Shown here in pieces: positions 8,857 through 19,705 of a stretch of 64,000 nucleotides of DNA. The DNA is taken from contig CAIQFD010000061.1 of NCBI GenBank assembly GCA_903870995.1, positions 1 to 64,000 of the forward strand, read 5' to 3'. The notes under the pieces were generated by a model. That model had not been told where the DNA came from and did not search any database. It saw only the letters and a list, made by a program, of their open reading frames with translations. Within the stretch, counting starts at the first letter, position 1, and each line of letters opens with the position of its first letter. This DNA comes from an uncultured Methylophilaceae bacterium (GTDB taxonomy: Bacteria > Pseudomonadota > Gammaproteobacteria > Burkholderiales > Methylophilaceae). A program made the position numbers and the translations under genes.

Positions 8857-9760
8857 TCGCAGCGAACAAAGCTGCCACAACAATCAAAGCACCCCCTAAC
8901 CATTCTCTTGCAGACATGGTCTCATCGGTTAAAAAGTATGAAGCAACTGCAGCAACAACCAACTCAAACATAAACAAAACAGAGGCTTTAGTGACTGGGA
9001 TGTGGGTAATTCCGTACTGAACAAACAAAGTGGCACCCATTAACAAAAGTGCGATAAAAACCATCAACAGCCACTGCGTAACATTCATGTCCATCGGGTT
9101 TGGAAACGGCGCATCTTGAAACACAATAAACACGAGAGACATCAAAAGTACGCCAATCCAAACCGCCATGGATTTGGCTGTGAGCGTCAAATTTGAGGCA
9201 TATCGTGTAATCACATTCGTCAATGCAAAGCCCATCCCAGCAGACAAGGCAAGCCATTCAGCATTGTTATTAGGCAATGGCAAGGCGCCATCTTGCCAAA
9301 ACATGGTAAATGCACCAATTAATGAAAGGATAATCACTGCAACACCACGCCTATTGGTGCGCTCTTTGAGCCAAAAATGCGCCATGACGAGTGTCCAAAG
9401 CGGTGATAAATAAAACAGCAACATCACCCGCATCACTTCACCATCAATAATCGCTAAGACATAGCTTAAATTAGTCCAACCAGCAACGATGGCCAACCAA
9501 ACAATGACTTTGGGTTGATGAATAGCAGCGCGCCATTGCTTAAACAAGATAACGGCAAAAATACCAACTGCAATGACGTAGGTATAAAAGCTAGAGGCCA
9601 CCCCTGAAACGCCCGCTTCTTGCATAATGCGGTAAGGATACCAAATGACGCCCCAACAAACGGCGCCAAACAAAAGTCCAAAAATGGCGAATTGATTTTC
9701 GTGGTTTTTTAATAATGAGTGACTCAATCTATACTTTCTAATTTGCTTGAATTGTTGCAT
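8840..9760 (-). CDS. DMT superfamily (EamA) transporter
   Basis: 306 aa with 10 predicted TM helices; EamA-like repeats. Confidence 0.85.
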   Translation of the reverse strand: MQQFKQIRKYRLSHSLLKNHENQFAIFGLLFGAVCWGVIWYPYRIMQEAGVSGVASSFYTYVIAVGIFAVILFKQWRAAIHQPKVIVWLAIVAGWTNLSYVLAIIDGEVMRVMLLFYLSPLWTLVMAHFWLKERTNRRGVAVIILSLIGAFTMFWQDGALPLPNNNAEWLALSAGMGFALTNVITRYASNLTLTAKSMAVWIGVLLMSLVFIVFQDAPFPNPMDMNVTQWLLMVFIALLLMGATLFVQYGITHIPVTKASVLFMFELVVAAVASYFLTDETMSAREWLGGALIVVAALFAATNEQA

Positions 9761-9800
9761 GAGTGTTTAAGCGTCATGCCGCTTCATTTATAATGACCAG

Positions 9801-10985
9801 ATGAACTCAAATCTCAACAAATTACAGCCTTATCCATTTCAACGTTTGCGTGACTTATTTAGCGGCATTACACCGAATGCCGCCTTCAAGCCTGTCAATC
9901 TCTCCATAGGTGAGCCTAAGCATGATACACCAGCACTGATTAAACAAGCCTTGATTGATAATCTTGCTGGCTTAGCAACCTACCCGACAACCGCTGGCGT
10001 GCCTGAACTTAGGCAAGCGATTTCGAACTGGGCATCACGCCGCTATGGCATTCCACTGCTTAATGCAGAAAAAGAGATTGTGCCTGTCAATGGCAGTCGC
10101 GAAGCTTTGTTTGCCTTTGCGCAAGCAGTGATTAATACAAAAAAAATAGCGAATCCTATCGTGATTTGCCCTAATCCGTTCTACCAAATCTATGAAGGCG
10201 CAGCCTTTTTAGCAGGCGCCGAGCCCTACTTCCTCAATACGTTGCCTGAAAACCAGCATGCGATGGATTTCGAAAGCGTACCCGTTGAGATTTTGAATCG
10301 TACACAGTTAGTCTATGTATGCTCACCGGGCAACCCATCCGGCAAAGTGATGAGCCTAGATCAATGGAAAAAAATCTTCGAGCTGTCCGACTTATACGGC
10401 TTTGTGATTGCGGCAGATGAATGCTACTCCGAGATTTACTTTGATGAAGCCATTAAGCCTTTGGGTGCTCTGGAAGCTGCACAAAAATTAGGTCGTGATT
10501 ATTCACGTTTGGTGGTATTTAGCTCTCTATCTAAGCGATCTAACGTTCCAGGCATGCGTTCAGGCTTTGTAGCAGGCGATGCTCAAATTCTTGAACAATT
10601 CCTGCTTTACCGCACTTACCACGGCTGTGCAATGAGCCCTTCTGTGCAATCAGCAAGTATTGCCGCTTGGAATGACGAAGCTCATGTGGTTGAAAATCGT
10701 AGGCTTTATGCAGAAAAATTCAAGACCATTACGCCAATGCTCGAAAATACGTTAGATGTTGAAATGCCTGACGCTGCTTTCTATCTTTGGGCCAAAACTG
10801 ATATGCCCGATACTGAAGCTGCGATTCGTTTATATCGAGACTTTAATGTGACGGTGTTACCAGGTAGCTTTTTAGCACGTGAAGCGCATGGAGTTAATCC
10901 AGGGAAGCACTTTATTAGATTAGCTTTAGTGGCGTCATTGGATGAATGCATTGAAGCGGCAAATCGCATTAAAAACTTAATGTGA
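9801..10985 (+). CDS. dapC: Succinyldiaminopimelate transaminase
   Basis: PLP class I aminotransferase; MNSNLNKLQPYPFQRLRDLF start, SSLSKRSNVPGMRSGFVAGD Lys motif typical of DapC. Confidence 0.92.
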   Translation: MNSNLNKLQPYPFQRLRDLFSGITPNAAFKPVNLSIGEPKHDTPALIKQALIDNLAGLATYPTTAGVPELRQAISNWASRRYGIPLLNAEKEIVPVNGSREALFAFAQAVINTKKIANPIVICPNPFYQIYEGAAFLAGAEPYFLNTLPENQHAMDFESVPVEILNRTQLVYVCSPGNPSGKVMSLDQWKKIFELSDLYGFVIAADECYSEIYFDEAIKPLGALEAAQKLGRDYSRLVVFSSLSKRSNVPGMRSGFVAGDAQILEQFLLYRTYHGCAMSPSVQSASIAAWNDEAHVVENRRLYAEKFKTITPMLENTLDVEMPDAAFYLWAKTDMPDTEAAIRLYRDFNVTVLPGSFLAREAHGVNPGKHFIRLALVASLDECIEAANRIKNLM

Positions 10986-10995
10986 TTTTTAATAA

Positions 10996-11949
10996 TTAGT
11001 TTTTAATTAATTGATTTATTTCATTAAAAACTAAATCAATCATATTCGGATTAAGGCAATCGACCTCAACAGTATCACCCATGCCACGTAGCCAAGTCAG
11101 CTGTCTTTTCGCTAACTGGCGCGTGGCAAAAATTCCCCTATCTCGCAATTCAGTTGCATCGTAATCACCTGCCAAATGTTCTAATGCTTGGCGATAACCT
11201 ACGCAGCGCATAGAAGGCAATTCAGCCGTCAACGATGGATATTGATTAAGTAAGGCTTTCACTTCCTCTAAAAAGCCTTGTTTCAACATATCGTCAAATC
11301 GAACCGCTATTCTGCTATGCAAGACAGCTCTATCGGAAGGCACCAAAGCCACTTTGAGCAAGCGATAAGGAAGGTCATCACCACTCGATGCGTTGTGCAA
11401 CTCGGTCATGGTTTTACCACTAATCTCATACACTTCCAATGCCCTCTGAACACGCTGCGCATCTCCAGGTTCAAGTCTAGCTGCCGTTTCAGGATCTATC
11501 TTGGTGAGTTTGGCGTGCATCGAAGGCCAGCCAACTTGCAAGGCTTCAGCGTCCAACTTTGCGCGCACACCTGGATTGGCCTCAGGCAAAGCACTTAACC
11601 CACCCTGAAGCGCCTTAAAATAAAGCATGGTGCCGCCCACCAATAGAGGTACTTTACCTCGCGCCGTAATATCAGCCATTAACTTCAAAGCATGGTTTCG
11701 GAAATGCGCAGCTGAATACACTTCAGTTGGTGGAATTAAGTCTATTAAATGGTGCGGCGCCTGCGCCAACGTTGTCCCATCAGGCTTGGCTGTGCCAATA
11801 TCCATCCCTTTAAATACAAGCGCAGAATCTACACTAATCAACTCTACGGGCAAATGTTTGTAAAGCTCAACCGCAAGACCAGTCTTACCACTAGCGGTCG
11901 GGCCCATCAGAAAAATAGCAGGTGGCAAAGCGGACATTTTACTTACCAC
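10996..11949 (-). CDS. miaA: tRNA dimethylallyltransferase MiaA
   Basis: [18 protein letters not shown]-loop, [16 protein letters not shown]. Confidence 0.96.
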   Translation of the reverse strand: MVSKMSALPPAIFLMGPTASGKTGLAVELYKHLPVELISVDSALVFKGMDIGTAKPDGTTLAQAPHHLIDLIPPTEVYSAAHFRNHALKLMADITARGKVPLLVGGTMLYFKALQGGLSALPEANPGVRAKLDAEALQVGWPSMHAKLTKIDPETAARLEPGDAQRVQRALEVYEISGKTMTELHNASSGDDLPYRLLKVALVPSDRAVLHSRIAVRFDDMLKQGFLEEVKALLNQYPSLTAELPSMRCVGYRQALEHLAGDYDATELRDRGIFATRQLAKRQLTWLRGMGDTVEVDCLNPNMIDLVFNEINQLIKN

Positions 11950-13771
11950 GCATAAACATTTTATCTAACTCACCCATCGTGACTTGGAACCAAGTAGGAC
12001 GGCCATGATTACACTGTCCTGAACGTTCAGTCGCTTCCATATCGCGCAATAATGCATTCATTTCAGGGATTGTTAAGGTACGATTCGCCCGCACAGCTGC
12101 GTGACATGCCATTGTGCCGAGCATTTCGTTGCGGCGCTCAGTAAGTGCTCTACTTCCGCCATACTCACGCAAATCTCGCAGCACATCACGTGCCAACGCG
12201 ACGGAATCAGCATCTTGCAACATCACAGGGACGGCCCGCACAGCCAATGTCGTGGGTGACAACACTGCAATATCAAAGCCCAGCTGACGCAAGTTTCCCT
12301 GCCCATTTGATAGTTCGTCTTCAACCGTTGCAACTTCCAGCCTATCCGCCTGAAAGCTCACTGGGAGCAACAAAGGCTGCATAGGCACATTCTCAACATC
12401 AAGTGCATTTTTAAGCCGCTCATACATAATGCGCTCATGTGCGGCATGCATATCAATGACCACTAAGCCTAAGCTGTTCTGGGCTAACACATAAACACCA
12501 TGGACTTGCGCTACCGCAAAACCCAATGGAAAGTCTTGGTGTGTTTGGTTAACAACGTCGCCAGCTTGAGTGCTATCTTGTGGAGCAAAACTTTGTGCTT
12601 GATACTCCTGCTTAATGCCGCCAAACAGGGTTTGATAAAAGTCGGGGCTGGATTGTTTGGCACGTAAGTCCATTTGCGACTGAAAAGTTGGATAAGGCCT
12701 CGCGCTATCACCGGCGGCGTTAAAACTGTTGCTAGCAAATGGATTACTCGGCGCTTGGCTTACTGTCACAAAGTTAGAAGCACCTGTTGGGGTTGCCAAA
12801 GCTTTATGCAAAGCGTGAAAAATAAATCGATGAATCGCCTGCCCATCCCTAAAGCGCACTTCAGTTTTCGCGGGATGTACATTGACATCAACCAAGCTCG
12901 GGTCTAGCTCTAAAAACAATACAAAAGCTGGATGGCGGTCACCGTGCATCACGTCCTGATAAGCTTGACGAATGGCATGCGAAATCAATTTATCACGCAC
13001 AAATCGACCATTCACATAGACGTATTGCGTATCGCGGGTATGTCGTGAAAAGGTCGGCTTGGCCGTCATTCCCCAAAAACGAAGACCAGCAGCTGACTCA
13101 TCTACACTCAAAGCCTCTGCGGCAAAGTCCGCGCCCAATACATCAGTAAACCTTTTTTGTGGCTCTGAAGCACTCAAACGCATTAAGGCGCGACCATTGT
13201 GCTGCAACATAAAGCCCACGTCAGGACGAGATAAAGCCACACGTTTAAAAGCATCTTCACAGTGCCCAAATTCGGTGCCCTCTGTCTTTAAGAATTTCCG
13301 GCGAGCTGGGGTATTGAAGTACAAATCATTCACTTCAACAATCGTGCCTACATCCAATGCTGCAGGCTGTGGTGTTTCGATGTGGTTGCCATCAGAGGTG
13401 ATACGCCAAGCGTGTTTCTCGTTTCCATGACGACTAATAAAATCGGTTCGGGAAACTGAAGCAATACTAGCTAAAGCTTCTCCACGAAAACCTAAACTCG
13501 CGACGTTCTCCAAATCATCCAATGAAGCAATCTTGCTAGTAGCATGTCTAGTTAAGGCTAGCGCCAAATCATCCAAAGGCACACCAACACCATTATCAGC
13601 CACACGTAGCTGTTTAACGCCGCCCTGCAAAAGCGACACATTGATGTCAGTACTGCCTGCATCCAAGCTATTTTCAAGCAGCTCTTTGAGTGCTGACGCT
13701 GGACGTTCAACCACCTCACCCGCAGCAATTTGGCTAATCAGCTGATTAGGGAGTAAACGTATTGCCGCCAT
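11939..13771 (-). CDS. mutL: DNA mismatch repair protein MutL
   Basis: [50 protein letters not shown]. Confidence 0.97.
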   Translation of the reverse strand: MAAIRLLPNQLISQIAAGEVVERPASALKELLENSLDAGSTDINVSLLQGGVKQLRVADNGVGVPLDDLALALTRHATSKIASLDDLENVASLGFRGEALASIASVSRTDFISRHGNEKHAWRITSDGNHIETPQPAALDVGTIVEVNDLYFNTPARRKFLKTEGTEFGHCEDAFKRVALSRPDVGFMLQHNGRALMRLSASEPQKRFTDVLGADFAAEALSVDESAAGLRFWGMTAKPTFSRHTRDTQYVYVNGRFVRDKLISHAIRQAYQDVMHGDRHPAFVLFLELDPSLVDVNVHPAKTEVRFRDGQAIHRFIFHALHKALATPTGASNFVTVSQAPSNPFASNSFNAAGDSARPYPTFQSQMDLRAKQSSPDFYQTLFGGIKQEYQAQSFAPQDSTQAGDVVNQTHQDFPLGFAVAQVHGVYVLAQNSLGLVVIDMHAAHERIMYERLKNALDVENVPMQPLLLPVSFQADRLEVATVEDELSNGQGNLRQLGFDIAVLSPTTLAVRAVPVMLQDADSVALARDVLRDLREYGGSRALTERRNEMLGTMACHAAVRANRTLTIPEMNALLRDMEATERSGQCNHGRPTWFQVTMGELDKMFMRGK

Positions 13772-15129
13772 TAATTAAGCTCAACCGTTTCTAAGTAATC
13801 AGGTACGCAAGTATTCCAATGCAATTCTTCTTCAATATGGTGACGCATCGCATCGGCAGCGATAGGTTCACCATGCGTAATAAACACGCGCTTTGGCTCC
13901 GATTCAAAACCGCGGAGCCAATCTAAAATCTCCAAATAATCCCCATGTGCAGAAAGGTTGGAGATTAGGGCCACTTCAGCATTCACTGGAATATATTCAC
14001 CATGAATTTTGATGCTATCAACGCCGTTAATCATTGCAGCACCACGAGTGCCTGTAGCTTGGAAACCCGCAAATAAAATAGTGTTGTTGGGATTAGGTGC
14101 AAACGCCTTTAAGTGATGTACCACCCGCCCCCCAGATGCCATGCCGCTCGCCGCCAAGATAATCATCGGATGACGATTTTCATTGAGCGCTTTTGACTGC
14201 TCAACCGTATTGACCATGTGTGCCGTATGGAACATCGCCTCACATTCACTCGCGGACAATCGATGCTCACCGCGATGACGATTGAAAATCTCAGTCGCAT
14301 CAATTGCCATTGGACTGTTCAGATAGACAGGCACATCAGGAATGCTACCTTTAACCTTGAGCAAGTGAATGTAATACAACAGCTCTTGCGCGCGGCCCAC
14401 CGCAAACACAGGAATAATCACCTTGCCACCACGAGAGATTGTTCGATTAATCGTTGCTGCCAGTTTGATTTTGGGGTCGGTTTTATCGTGCTCACGGTCA
14501 CCATAAGTTGATTCTAAAACCATATAATCGGCTTGCTTAATTTGCGCTGGGGGCTTCATCAATACGTCATGAGGCCGACCAATGTCGCCCGAGAACAAAA
14601 TAGACGTTTTCGCATCATGAATACGCACAAACGCGGAGCCCAAAATGTGGCCATTAGGTGACATGCGCATGGTTACCCCGTCACCCAAAGCAATGTCTTT
14701 TTCAAACTCAACAGGCGCAAGCAAATCCAAGGCTTTAATTGCATCATCCTTGGTGTAAAGCGGCAATGCGGGACTGTGCTTAGAAAAGCCGTACTTATTC
14801 GCAAAGCGCGCCTCTTCCTCTTGAAGATGGGCTGAGTCCGGTAAGAGAATCTCGCATAAATCTCGTGTACCAAAGCTACAGTAAACCTTACCAGCAAAAC
14901 CGTTTCGCACGAAAAGCGGCAAATAGCCAGTATGGTCAATATGGGCGTGGGTCAAAATCACCGCATCGACACTCGCAGGATCAATTGGCAATTGCGCCCA
15001 ATTTTTGAGCCTTAGCTGCTTCAAGCCTTGAAATAAGCCGCAATCAATCAAGATACGCTTTCCACTTACCTCGAGTAGGTATTTAGACCCTGTAACCGTG
15101 CCTGTGGCACCTAAGAATGTGAGTTTCAT
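13771..15129 (-). CDS. MBL-fold beta-CASP RNA metallo-hydrolase
   Basis: HAHIDHTGYLP metal motif, beta-CASP motifs, LSAHGDYLEIL and FITHGEP. Confidence 0.92.
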   Translation of the reverse strand: MKLTFLGATGTVTGSKYLLEVSGKRILIDCGLFQGLKQLRLKNWAQLPIDPASVDAVILTHAHIDHTGYLPLFVRNGFAGKVYCSFGTRDLCEILLPDSAHLQEEEARFANKYGFSKHSPALPLYTKDDAIKALDLLAPVEFEKDIALGDGVTMRMSPNGHILGSAFVRIHDAKTSILFSGDIGRPHDVLMKPPAQIKQADYMVLESTYGDREHDKTDPKIKLAATINRTISRGGKVIIPVFAVGRAQELLYYIHLLKVKGSIPDVPVYLNSPMAIDATEIFNRHRGEHRLSASECEAMFHTAHMVNTVEQSKALNENRHPMIILAASGMASGGRVVHHLKAFAPNPNNTILFAGFQATGTRGAAMINGVDSIKIHGEYIPVNAEVALISNLSAHGDYLEILDWLRGFESEPKRVFITHGEPIAADAMRHHIEEELHWNTCVPDYLETVELN

Positions 15130-15144
15130 ATGGATGCCTTAAGT

Positions 15145-16497
15145 CTATTCAGTCGCCACTTTAGTTTTGGCTAAAGCGGGATTAGTAGAGAAATATTTTT
15201 TAACGCCAGCGATAATCGCCTCAACTAACTTTTCACGATAGCCGTCATCGTTTAGCCTGCGCTCCTCTTCTGGATTACTGATAAACGCTGTTTCCACCAA
15301 AATAGATGGGATGTCCGGTGATTTAAGCACAGCAAATCCAGCTTGCTCCACAGAGCCCTTGTGTAGCGTGTTTATTTCACCAATGCGCGTTAACACGGCT
15401 TTGCCCAGCTTCAAGCTGTCATTAATTGTGGCGGTTTGCGATAAGTCCAGCAAAGTGCGGGCTAAATTTGCATCTTTATTGTCCAAACTTACGCCACCAA
15501 TTAAGTCAGACTCGTTTTCTTTCTTCGCCAAATAACGTGCTGAGGCGCTGGTCGCACCCTTTTCTGACAAAGCAAAAACAGAAGACCCACGGGCATCGGG
15601 ACGCACAAAGGCATCGGCATGCACTGAGATAAATAGATCTGCCTGCATATTACGCGCTTTGACAACACGACCATGCAGGGGAATAAAGTAGTCGCCATCA
15701 CGAGTTAAAATGCCACGCATGTTTGGCTCCGCATCAATACGCTCTTTAAGTTTTTTTGCGATACCAAGGGTGATGTCCTTTTCGTTAGATCCGCTAGCAC
15801 CTTTTGCGCCAGGGTCTTCACCACCGTGTCCAGCATCAATCGCAATAGTAATTAATCGACCTGCTTTATTGCTAGCAGGCTTATTGGTAATTGGTTTATC
15901 GAGTGGTTTCTCAGCCACAGGCACTTCAGAGATGGGGGGCGCTTCTAATGTTTTGCTCTCAGCTTGTGCTGGCACTGTTGCTGCCAAGGGCTCAACAGGC
16001 CTCACTTCAACGGGCTTTTGCTCTGCGAATACGGATGAAGTCTCTGCAGGCTTATTCGCTTTATCAATGACGCTTAAAATTGGATCTTGTAATGGATAAA
16101 CATCAAGCACGAGGCGGTGTTGATATTGCCCCGCTGGTTGCAACATAAAAATGTTCGGCTTAATGGGCATTTTTAAATCAATTACAACACGCACAACATT
16201 CGGCTTGAAATTAGCCACACGCACTTGCTTAATATAGGGATCATTAGGTGAGACAGCGTTTGCAAGTGATTTCAGATTGGCATTTAAATCCACGCCCTCT
16301 AAATCTAGCACCAAGCGATCAGGGTCTTTAAGCACCATCATTTTTTGGCTGATTTCACTCGAGGCCTCAATGGTGATGCGCGTATAGTCTGCTGCAGGCC
16401 ACACGCGAGCGGCTGTGACGGTAGCAGCTGAGCCAGCGTCGGCGCAGCTAAGAGTTAAACAAGCTACTATTGAGATTCTAAAAAGCGTTCTAAACAT
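15145..16497 (-). CDS. amiC: N-acetylmuramoyl-L-alanine amidase with AMIN domain
   Basis: Signal peptide, AMIN domain, Amidase_3 motifs IAIDAGHGGEDPGAKG, ILVETAFISNPEEE. Confidence 0.93.
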   Translation of the reverse strand: MFRTLFRISIVACLTLSCADAGSAATVTAARVWPAADYTRITIEASSEISQKMMVLKDPDRLVLDLEGVDLNANLKSLANAVSPNDPYIKQVRVANFKPNVVRVVIDLKMPIKPNIFMLQPAGQYQHRLVLDVYPLQDPILSVIDKANKPAETSSVFAEQKPVEVRPVEPLAATVPAQAESKTLEAPPISEVPVAEKPLDKPITNKPASNKAGRLITIAIDAGHGGEDPGAKGASGSNEKDITLGIAKKLKERIDAEPNMRGILTRDGDYFIPLHGRVVKARNMQADLFISVHADAFVRPDARGSSVFALSEKGATSASARYLAKKENESDLIGGVSLDNKDANLARTLLDLSQTATINDSLKLGKAVLTRIGEINTLHKGSVEQAGFAVLKSPDIPSILVETAFISNPEEERRLNDDGYREKLVEAIIAGVKKYFSTNPALAKTKVATE

Positions 16498-16949
16498 TTC
16501 TTTCCTGCCGTTGTATTCGCAATTAAACGAGCGTTTCTACCCTCGCCCGCCAAGTCTAGACAAACATCAATATCCGCTTGAGGAATTAAGCTACCTGCTT
16601 TATCTGGCCATTCAATCAAGCAAACAGAATTTGGATTAAAGTAATCCCTGAAGCCCGCAGCATCCCATTCCTCTTCGTCCATAAATCGATACAAATCAAA
16701 ATGATATAAATGTGAATTAACTTGATTAATCAGCACTTGATATGGCTCAACCAATGTGTAAGTAGGACTTTTCACCTTGCCTACAAAACCCAAGCCATAC
16801 AACAAACCTCTCACCAAGGTCGTTTTGCCCGCCCCTAGATCTCCATGCAAATAGACGTTCATGCCAGCACAAAGTGTACGTGCAAAATCTGCACCTAGTT
16901 TAAGTGTCGCCTGTTCATCCGCTAGCTTAAGTGTAATATCATGTGCCAT
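16467..16949 (-). CDS. tsaE: tRNA threonylcarbamoyladenosine biosynthesis ATPase TsaE
   Basis: Walker A GDLGAGKTTLVRGLL, SPTYTLVEPY; start chosen at MAHDITLKLADEQ. Confidence 0.94.
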   Translation of the reverse strand: MAHDITLKLADEQATLKLGADFARTLCAGMNVYLHGDLGAGKTTLVRGLLYGLGFVGKVKSPTYTLVEPYQVLINQVNSHLYHFDLYRFMDEEEWDAAGFRDYFNPNSVCLIEWPDKAGSLIPQADIDVCLDLAGEGRNARLIANTTAGKKCLERFLESQ

Positions 16950-18030
16950 GTTTGACGAAACCAACAATCTAGAATCCCTTTCCAAGTCCATCAAAGGCTG
17001 GGGGAAAGCAATGGGATTTAGCCAAGTGGGTATTACAGATACCGATTTGGCAAGTGCTGAACCGCATTATCAAGCTTGGATAAAAAAAGGCTTTCATGGT
17101 GCTATGGATTATATGGCAAAACACGGCATTAAGCGCACTCAACCTGCCGAATTAGTTGCTGGCACGATGCGTGTTATTTCTGTGCGAATGGATTACCAGC
17201 CCCCACAGACTAAGGATGCAGAGCAAGTATTACAAGAAACTGAAAACGCTTTTATCTCCCGTTATGCCTTAGGTCGAGACTATCACAAGGTGCTGCGCAA
17301 TCGTTTGCAAAAGTTATGTGACAAAATTCAATCCGAATTAACGACATATCAATTAGAAAGCTTTCAGTATCGCGTTTTTACCGACAGCGCACCTGTTCTA
17401 GAGGTTGCACTTGCCGAGAAGGCCGGGCTAGGTTGGCGCGGAAAACACACATTGCTACTTTCACGCGAGGCTGGATCTTGGTTCTTTTTGGGTGAAATCT
17501 ATACTGATTTACCTCTCCCTATCGATACGCCGAGCGAAAACCATTGCGGCACTTGCACCAAATGTATTGATGTCTGCCCCACACAAGCCATTGTTGCGCC
17601 TTACGAAGTGGATGCAAGGCGCTGCGTTTCCTACCTAACCATCGAGCTTAAAACGAGCATTCCCGAAGAGTTCAGGCGACTGATTGGCAATCGCGTGTAT
17701 GGCTGCGATGATTGCCAGCTCACCTGCCCCTGGAATCGCTTTGGAAAAATTACCCAGCAAGATGATTTTCACGTAAGACATGGCTTAGATGACATCACCC
17801 TCGTTGAGTTATTTAACTGGGACGAAGTAACATTTAAGGAAAAAATGGCTGGGAGTGCTATTTACCGGATAGGTCATGAACAATGGCTAAGAAATATAGC
17901 GGTAGGCTTAGGCAACGCACCAAGTTCACCCAAGATTGTGGCAGCACTTCAATCGCGTGCAAATGACTCTTCCAACCTTGTGCGTGAGCATGTGGCTTGG
18001 GCATTACAACAGCACAACATCACGGTATAA
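16948..18030 (+). CDS. queG: Epoxyqueuosine reductase QueG
   Basis: MGFSQVGITDTDLA, two 4Fe-4S clusters (CGTCTKCIDVCPTQAI, CDDCQLTCPWN); start chosen internal to the supplied ORF at MFDETNN. Confidence 0.95.
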   Translation: MFDETNNLESLSKSIKGWGKAMGFSQVGITDTDLASAEPHYQAWIKKGFHGAMDYMAKHGIKRTQPAELVAGTMRVISVRMDYQPPQTKDAEQVLQETENAFISRYALGRDYHKVLRNRLQKLCDKIQSELTTYQLESFQYRVFTDSAPVLEVALAEKAGLGWRGKHTLLLSREAGSWFFLGEIYTDLPLPIDTPSENHCGTCTKCIDVCPTQAIVAPYEVDARRCVSYLTIELKTSIPEEFRRLIGNRVYGCDDCQLTCPWNRFGKITQQDDFHVRHGLDDITLVELFNWDEVTFKEKMAGSAIYRIGHEQWLRNIAVGLGNAPSSPKIVAALQSRANDSSNLVREHVAWALQQHNITV

Positions 18031-18062
18031 TCCAGCGACTTATCATTAGAAAGTCTGATTTA

Positions 18063-19685
18063 ATGACTTCAAGCCTATTTAAAAAGCTCAGCTACGCCCT
18101 ATTTGCTGGACTTGCAATTTTCATCCTACTGACCTTTAAGCAATACGGCATCAGCAATGATGAACAAGTTCAGCATGTGTATGGACAGCTGTTACTCAAG
18201 TTTTACAGCTCAGGCTTTGCAGACCAATCAGCTTTTATCTACAAAAATCTATATTTATACGGCGGTTTCTTTGACTTAGTCGCCGCTTCATTAGAAAAAA
18301 TCTTACCGATTTGGGTGTGGGACATTCGTCACCTACTCTCAGCGATCTTTGGATTAGCCGGCATTGTCGCCGTATACAAAATCACCTTAAAACTCGCTGG
18401 TGAGCGCGCTGCGTTTCTCGCAGCCTTATTGCTTGCGCTGACGGGCGCCTGGACTGGCGCAATGTTCACTCACACCAAAGATGTATCGTTTGGTGCATGC
18501 ATGGCGTGGGCGCTTTATTACACAACACTTATCTCAGATAAGTTAGATCGCATTCCATTCAAATCGAGTGTACTACTAGGGATCGCGATTGGCTGTGCGA
18601 TTGGCTTGCGCATTGGTGGTGCTTTTGCGGTCATCTATTTATTACTTCTTCTACTCATTGCGAGCTTCATTCAAACCACATCGATTAAAGAAAAAGTCGC
18701 TTTTTACAAGCGCGCGGTTTTAGGCTTATTGCCGGCGGGTGTTGTGGCTTTCTTACTCATGGCTTTATTTTGGCCTTGGGCACTGATGGGTGCAAACCAT
18801 ATTCTGATTGCTGCAAAATCTTTCTCACATTTCGCATTCAACATGAACACTATCGTCGATGGGACTTTTATTAGCATCGGTGAGGTTCCTAGAACCTACT
18901 TGCTTGAGTATTTAGCAATCAGATTGCCTGAAGTTTTTTTAATTGGCGTACTCAGCATGGTCATCATTTTATTGCTAACCATGCCGCGGAGCTTTAAGCA
19001 GAACAAAGGCTTTTTTAAAAACAAGCTCCCAGAAATATCGCTCGCCATCTCGATTTTATTCCCATTGCTATTTGTACTCTATGACAAACCAGCCTTGTAT
19101 AACGGTGTTCGTCACTTCACCTTTATTATCCCGCCGCTTGCGGTCTTAGCGGGAATGGGCTTATCGCAAGCTTGGGATAAGCTTGCATCACATCCCAAAT
19201 GGCAGCTTGGTTTTGTATTATTAAGCACAGCTTTAGCGCTTAATACGGCTTACATTTTATTTGAACTACGTCCTTACGAATACATCTATTACAATCACTT
19301 TGCTGGCAAAAACCTCAAGCAAGCTGAACATAAATGGGAAGCAGATTACTGGTCTAGCAGCCTAATTGATGCGACGAAAATGCTAGAAAACTATTTAGAT
19401 GTGGAGCAAAAGAACTGGCCGCCAGAACACCAAGGTCCCTACTACGTAGCTGTGTGCGCTGAAGCCTTCCAAGGTCGCGCATATCTGGATGATCGCTTCA
19501 ACATCACCGAAAATTGGGTGCGTGCAGACTTTTTTATTTCAAGCACGCACATGAACTGCGATAAAGTATTAAAAGGTAATATCATCGGCACTGTCGAGCG
19601 CTTGGGTGCGCCTTTGGCCGTAGTGAAAGATCGCCGGAACTTACTGGGCGAGGATAGACGCCCACACGCAGCGCCTCAAGATTAA
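18063..19685 (+). CDS. GT-C/GT39-like polytopic membrane glycosyltransferase
   Basis: About 540 aa, multiple TM helices, early loop with ISNDEQVQHVYG acidic motif typical of the PMT/ArnT superfamily; start chosen at MTSSLFKK. Confidence 0.8.
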   Translation: MTSSLFKKLSYALFAGLAIFILLTFKQYGISNDEQVQHVYGQLLLKFYSSGFADQSAFIYKNLYLYGGFFDLVAASLEKILPIWVWDIRHLLSAIFGLAGIVAVYKITLKLAGERAAFLAALLLALTGAWTGAMFTHTKDVSFGACMAWALYYTTLISDKLDRIPFKSSVLLGIAIGCAIGLRIGGAFAVIYLLLLLLIASFIQTTSIKEKVAFYKRAVLGLLPAGVVAFLLMALFWPWALMGANHILIAAKSFSHFAFNMNTIVDGTFISIGEVPRTYLLEYLAIRLPEVFLIGVLSMVIILLLTMPRSFKQNKGFFKNKLPEISLAISILFPLLFVLYDKPALYNGVRHFTFIIPPLAVLAGMGLSQAWDKLASHPKWQLGFVLLSTALALNTAYILFELRPYEYIYYNHFAGKNLKQAEHKWEADYWSSSLIDATKMLENYLDVEQKNWPPEHQGPYYVAVCAEAFQGRAYLDDRFNITENWVRADFFISSTHMNCDKVLKGNIIGTVERLGAPLAVVKDRRNLLGEDRRPHAAPQD

Positions 19686-19705
19686 TACTAAAGAACGGAA
19701 CCTCC

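Noticed and set aside
13059-13430. 123-aa plus-strand ORF
   Set aside because: Antisense shadow of mutL; no domain support.
15710-16099. 129-aa plus-strand ORF
   Set aside because: Fully antisense to the linker region of amiC; compositional by-product, no recognisable domain.
17997-18062. Upstream extension of the GT-C ORF overlapping queG
   Set aside because: Extension MGITTAQHHGIIQRLIIRKSDL lies in queG and the intergenic region; ATG at 18063 begins a plausible membrane-protein N-terminus.
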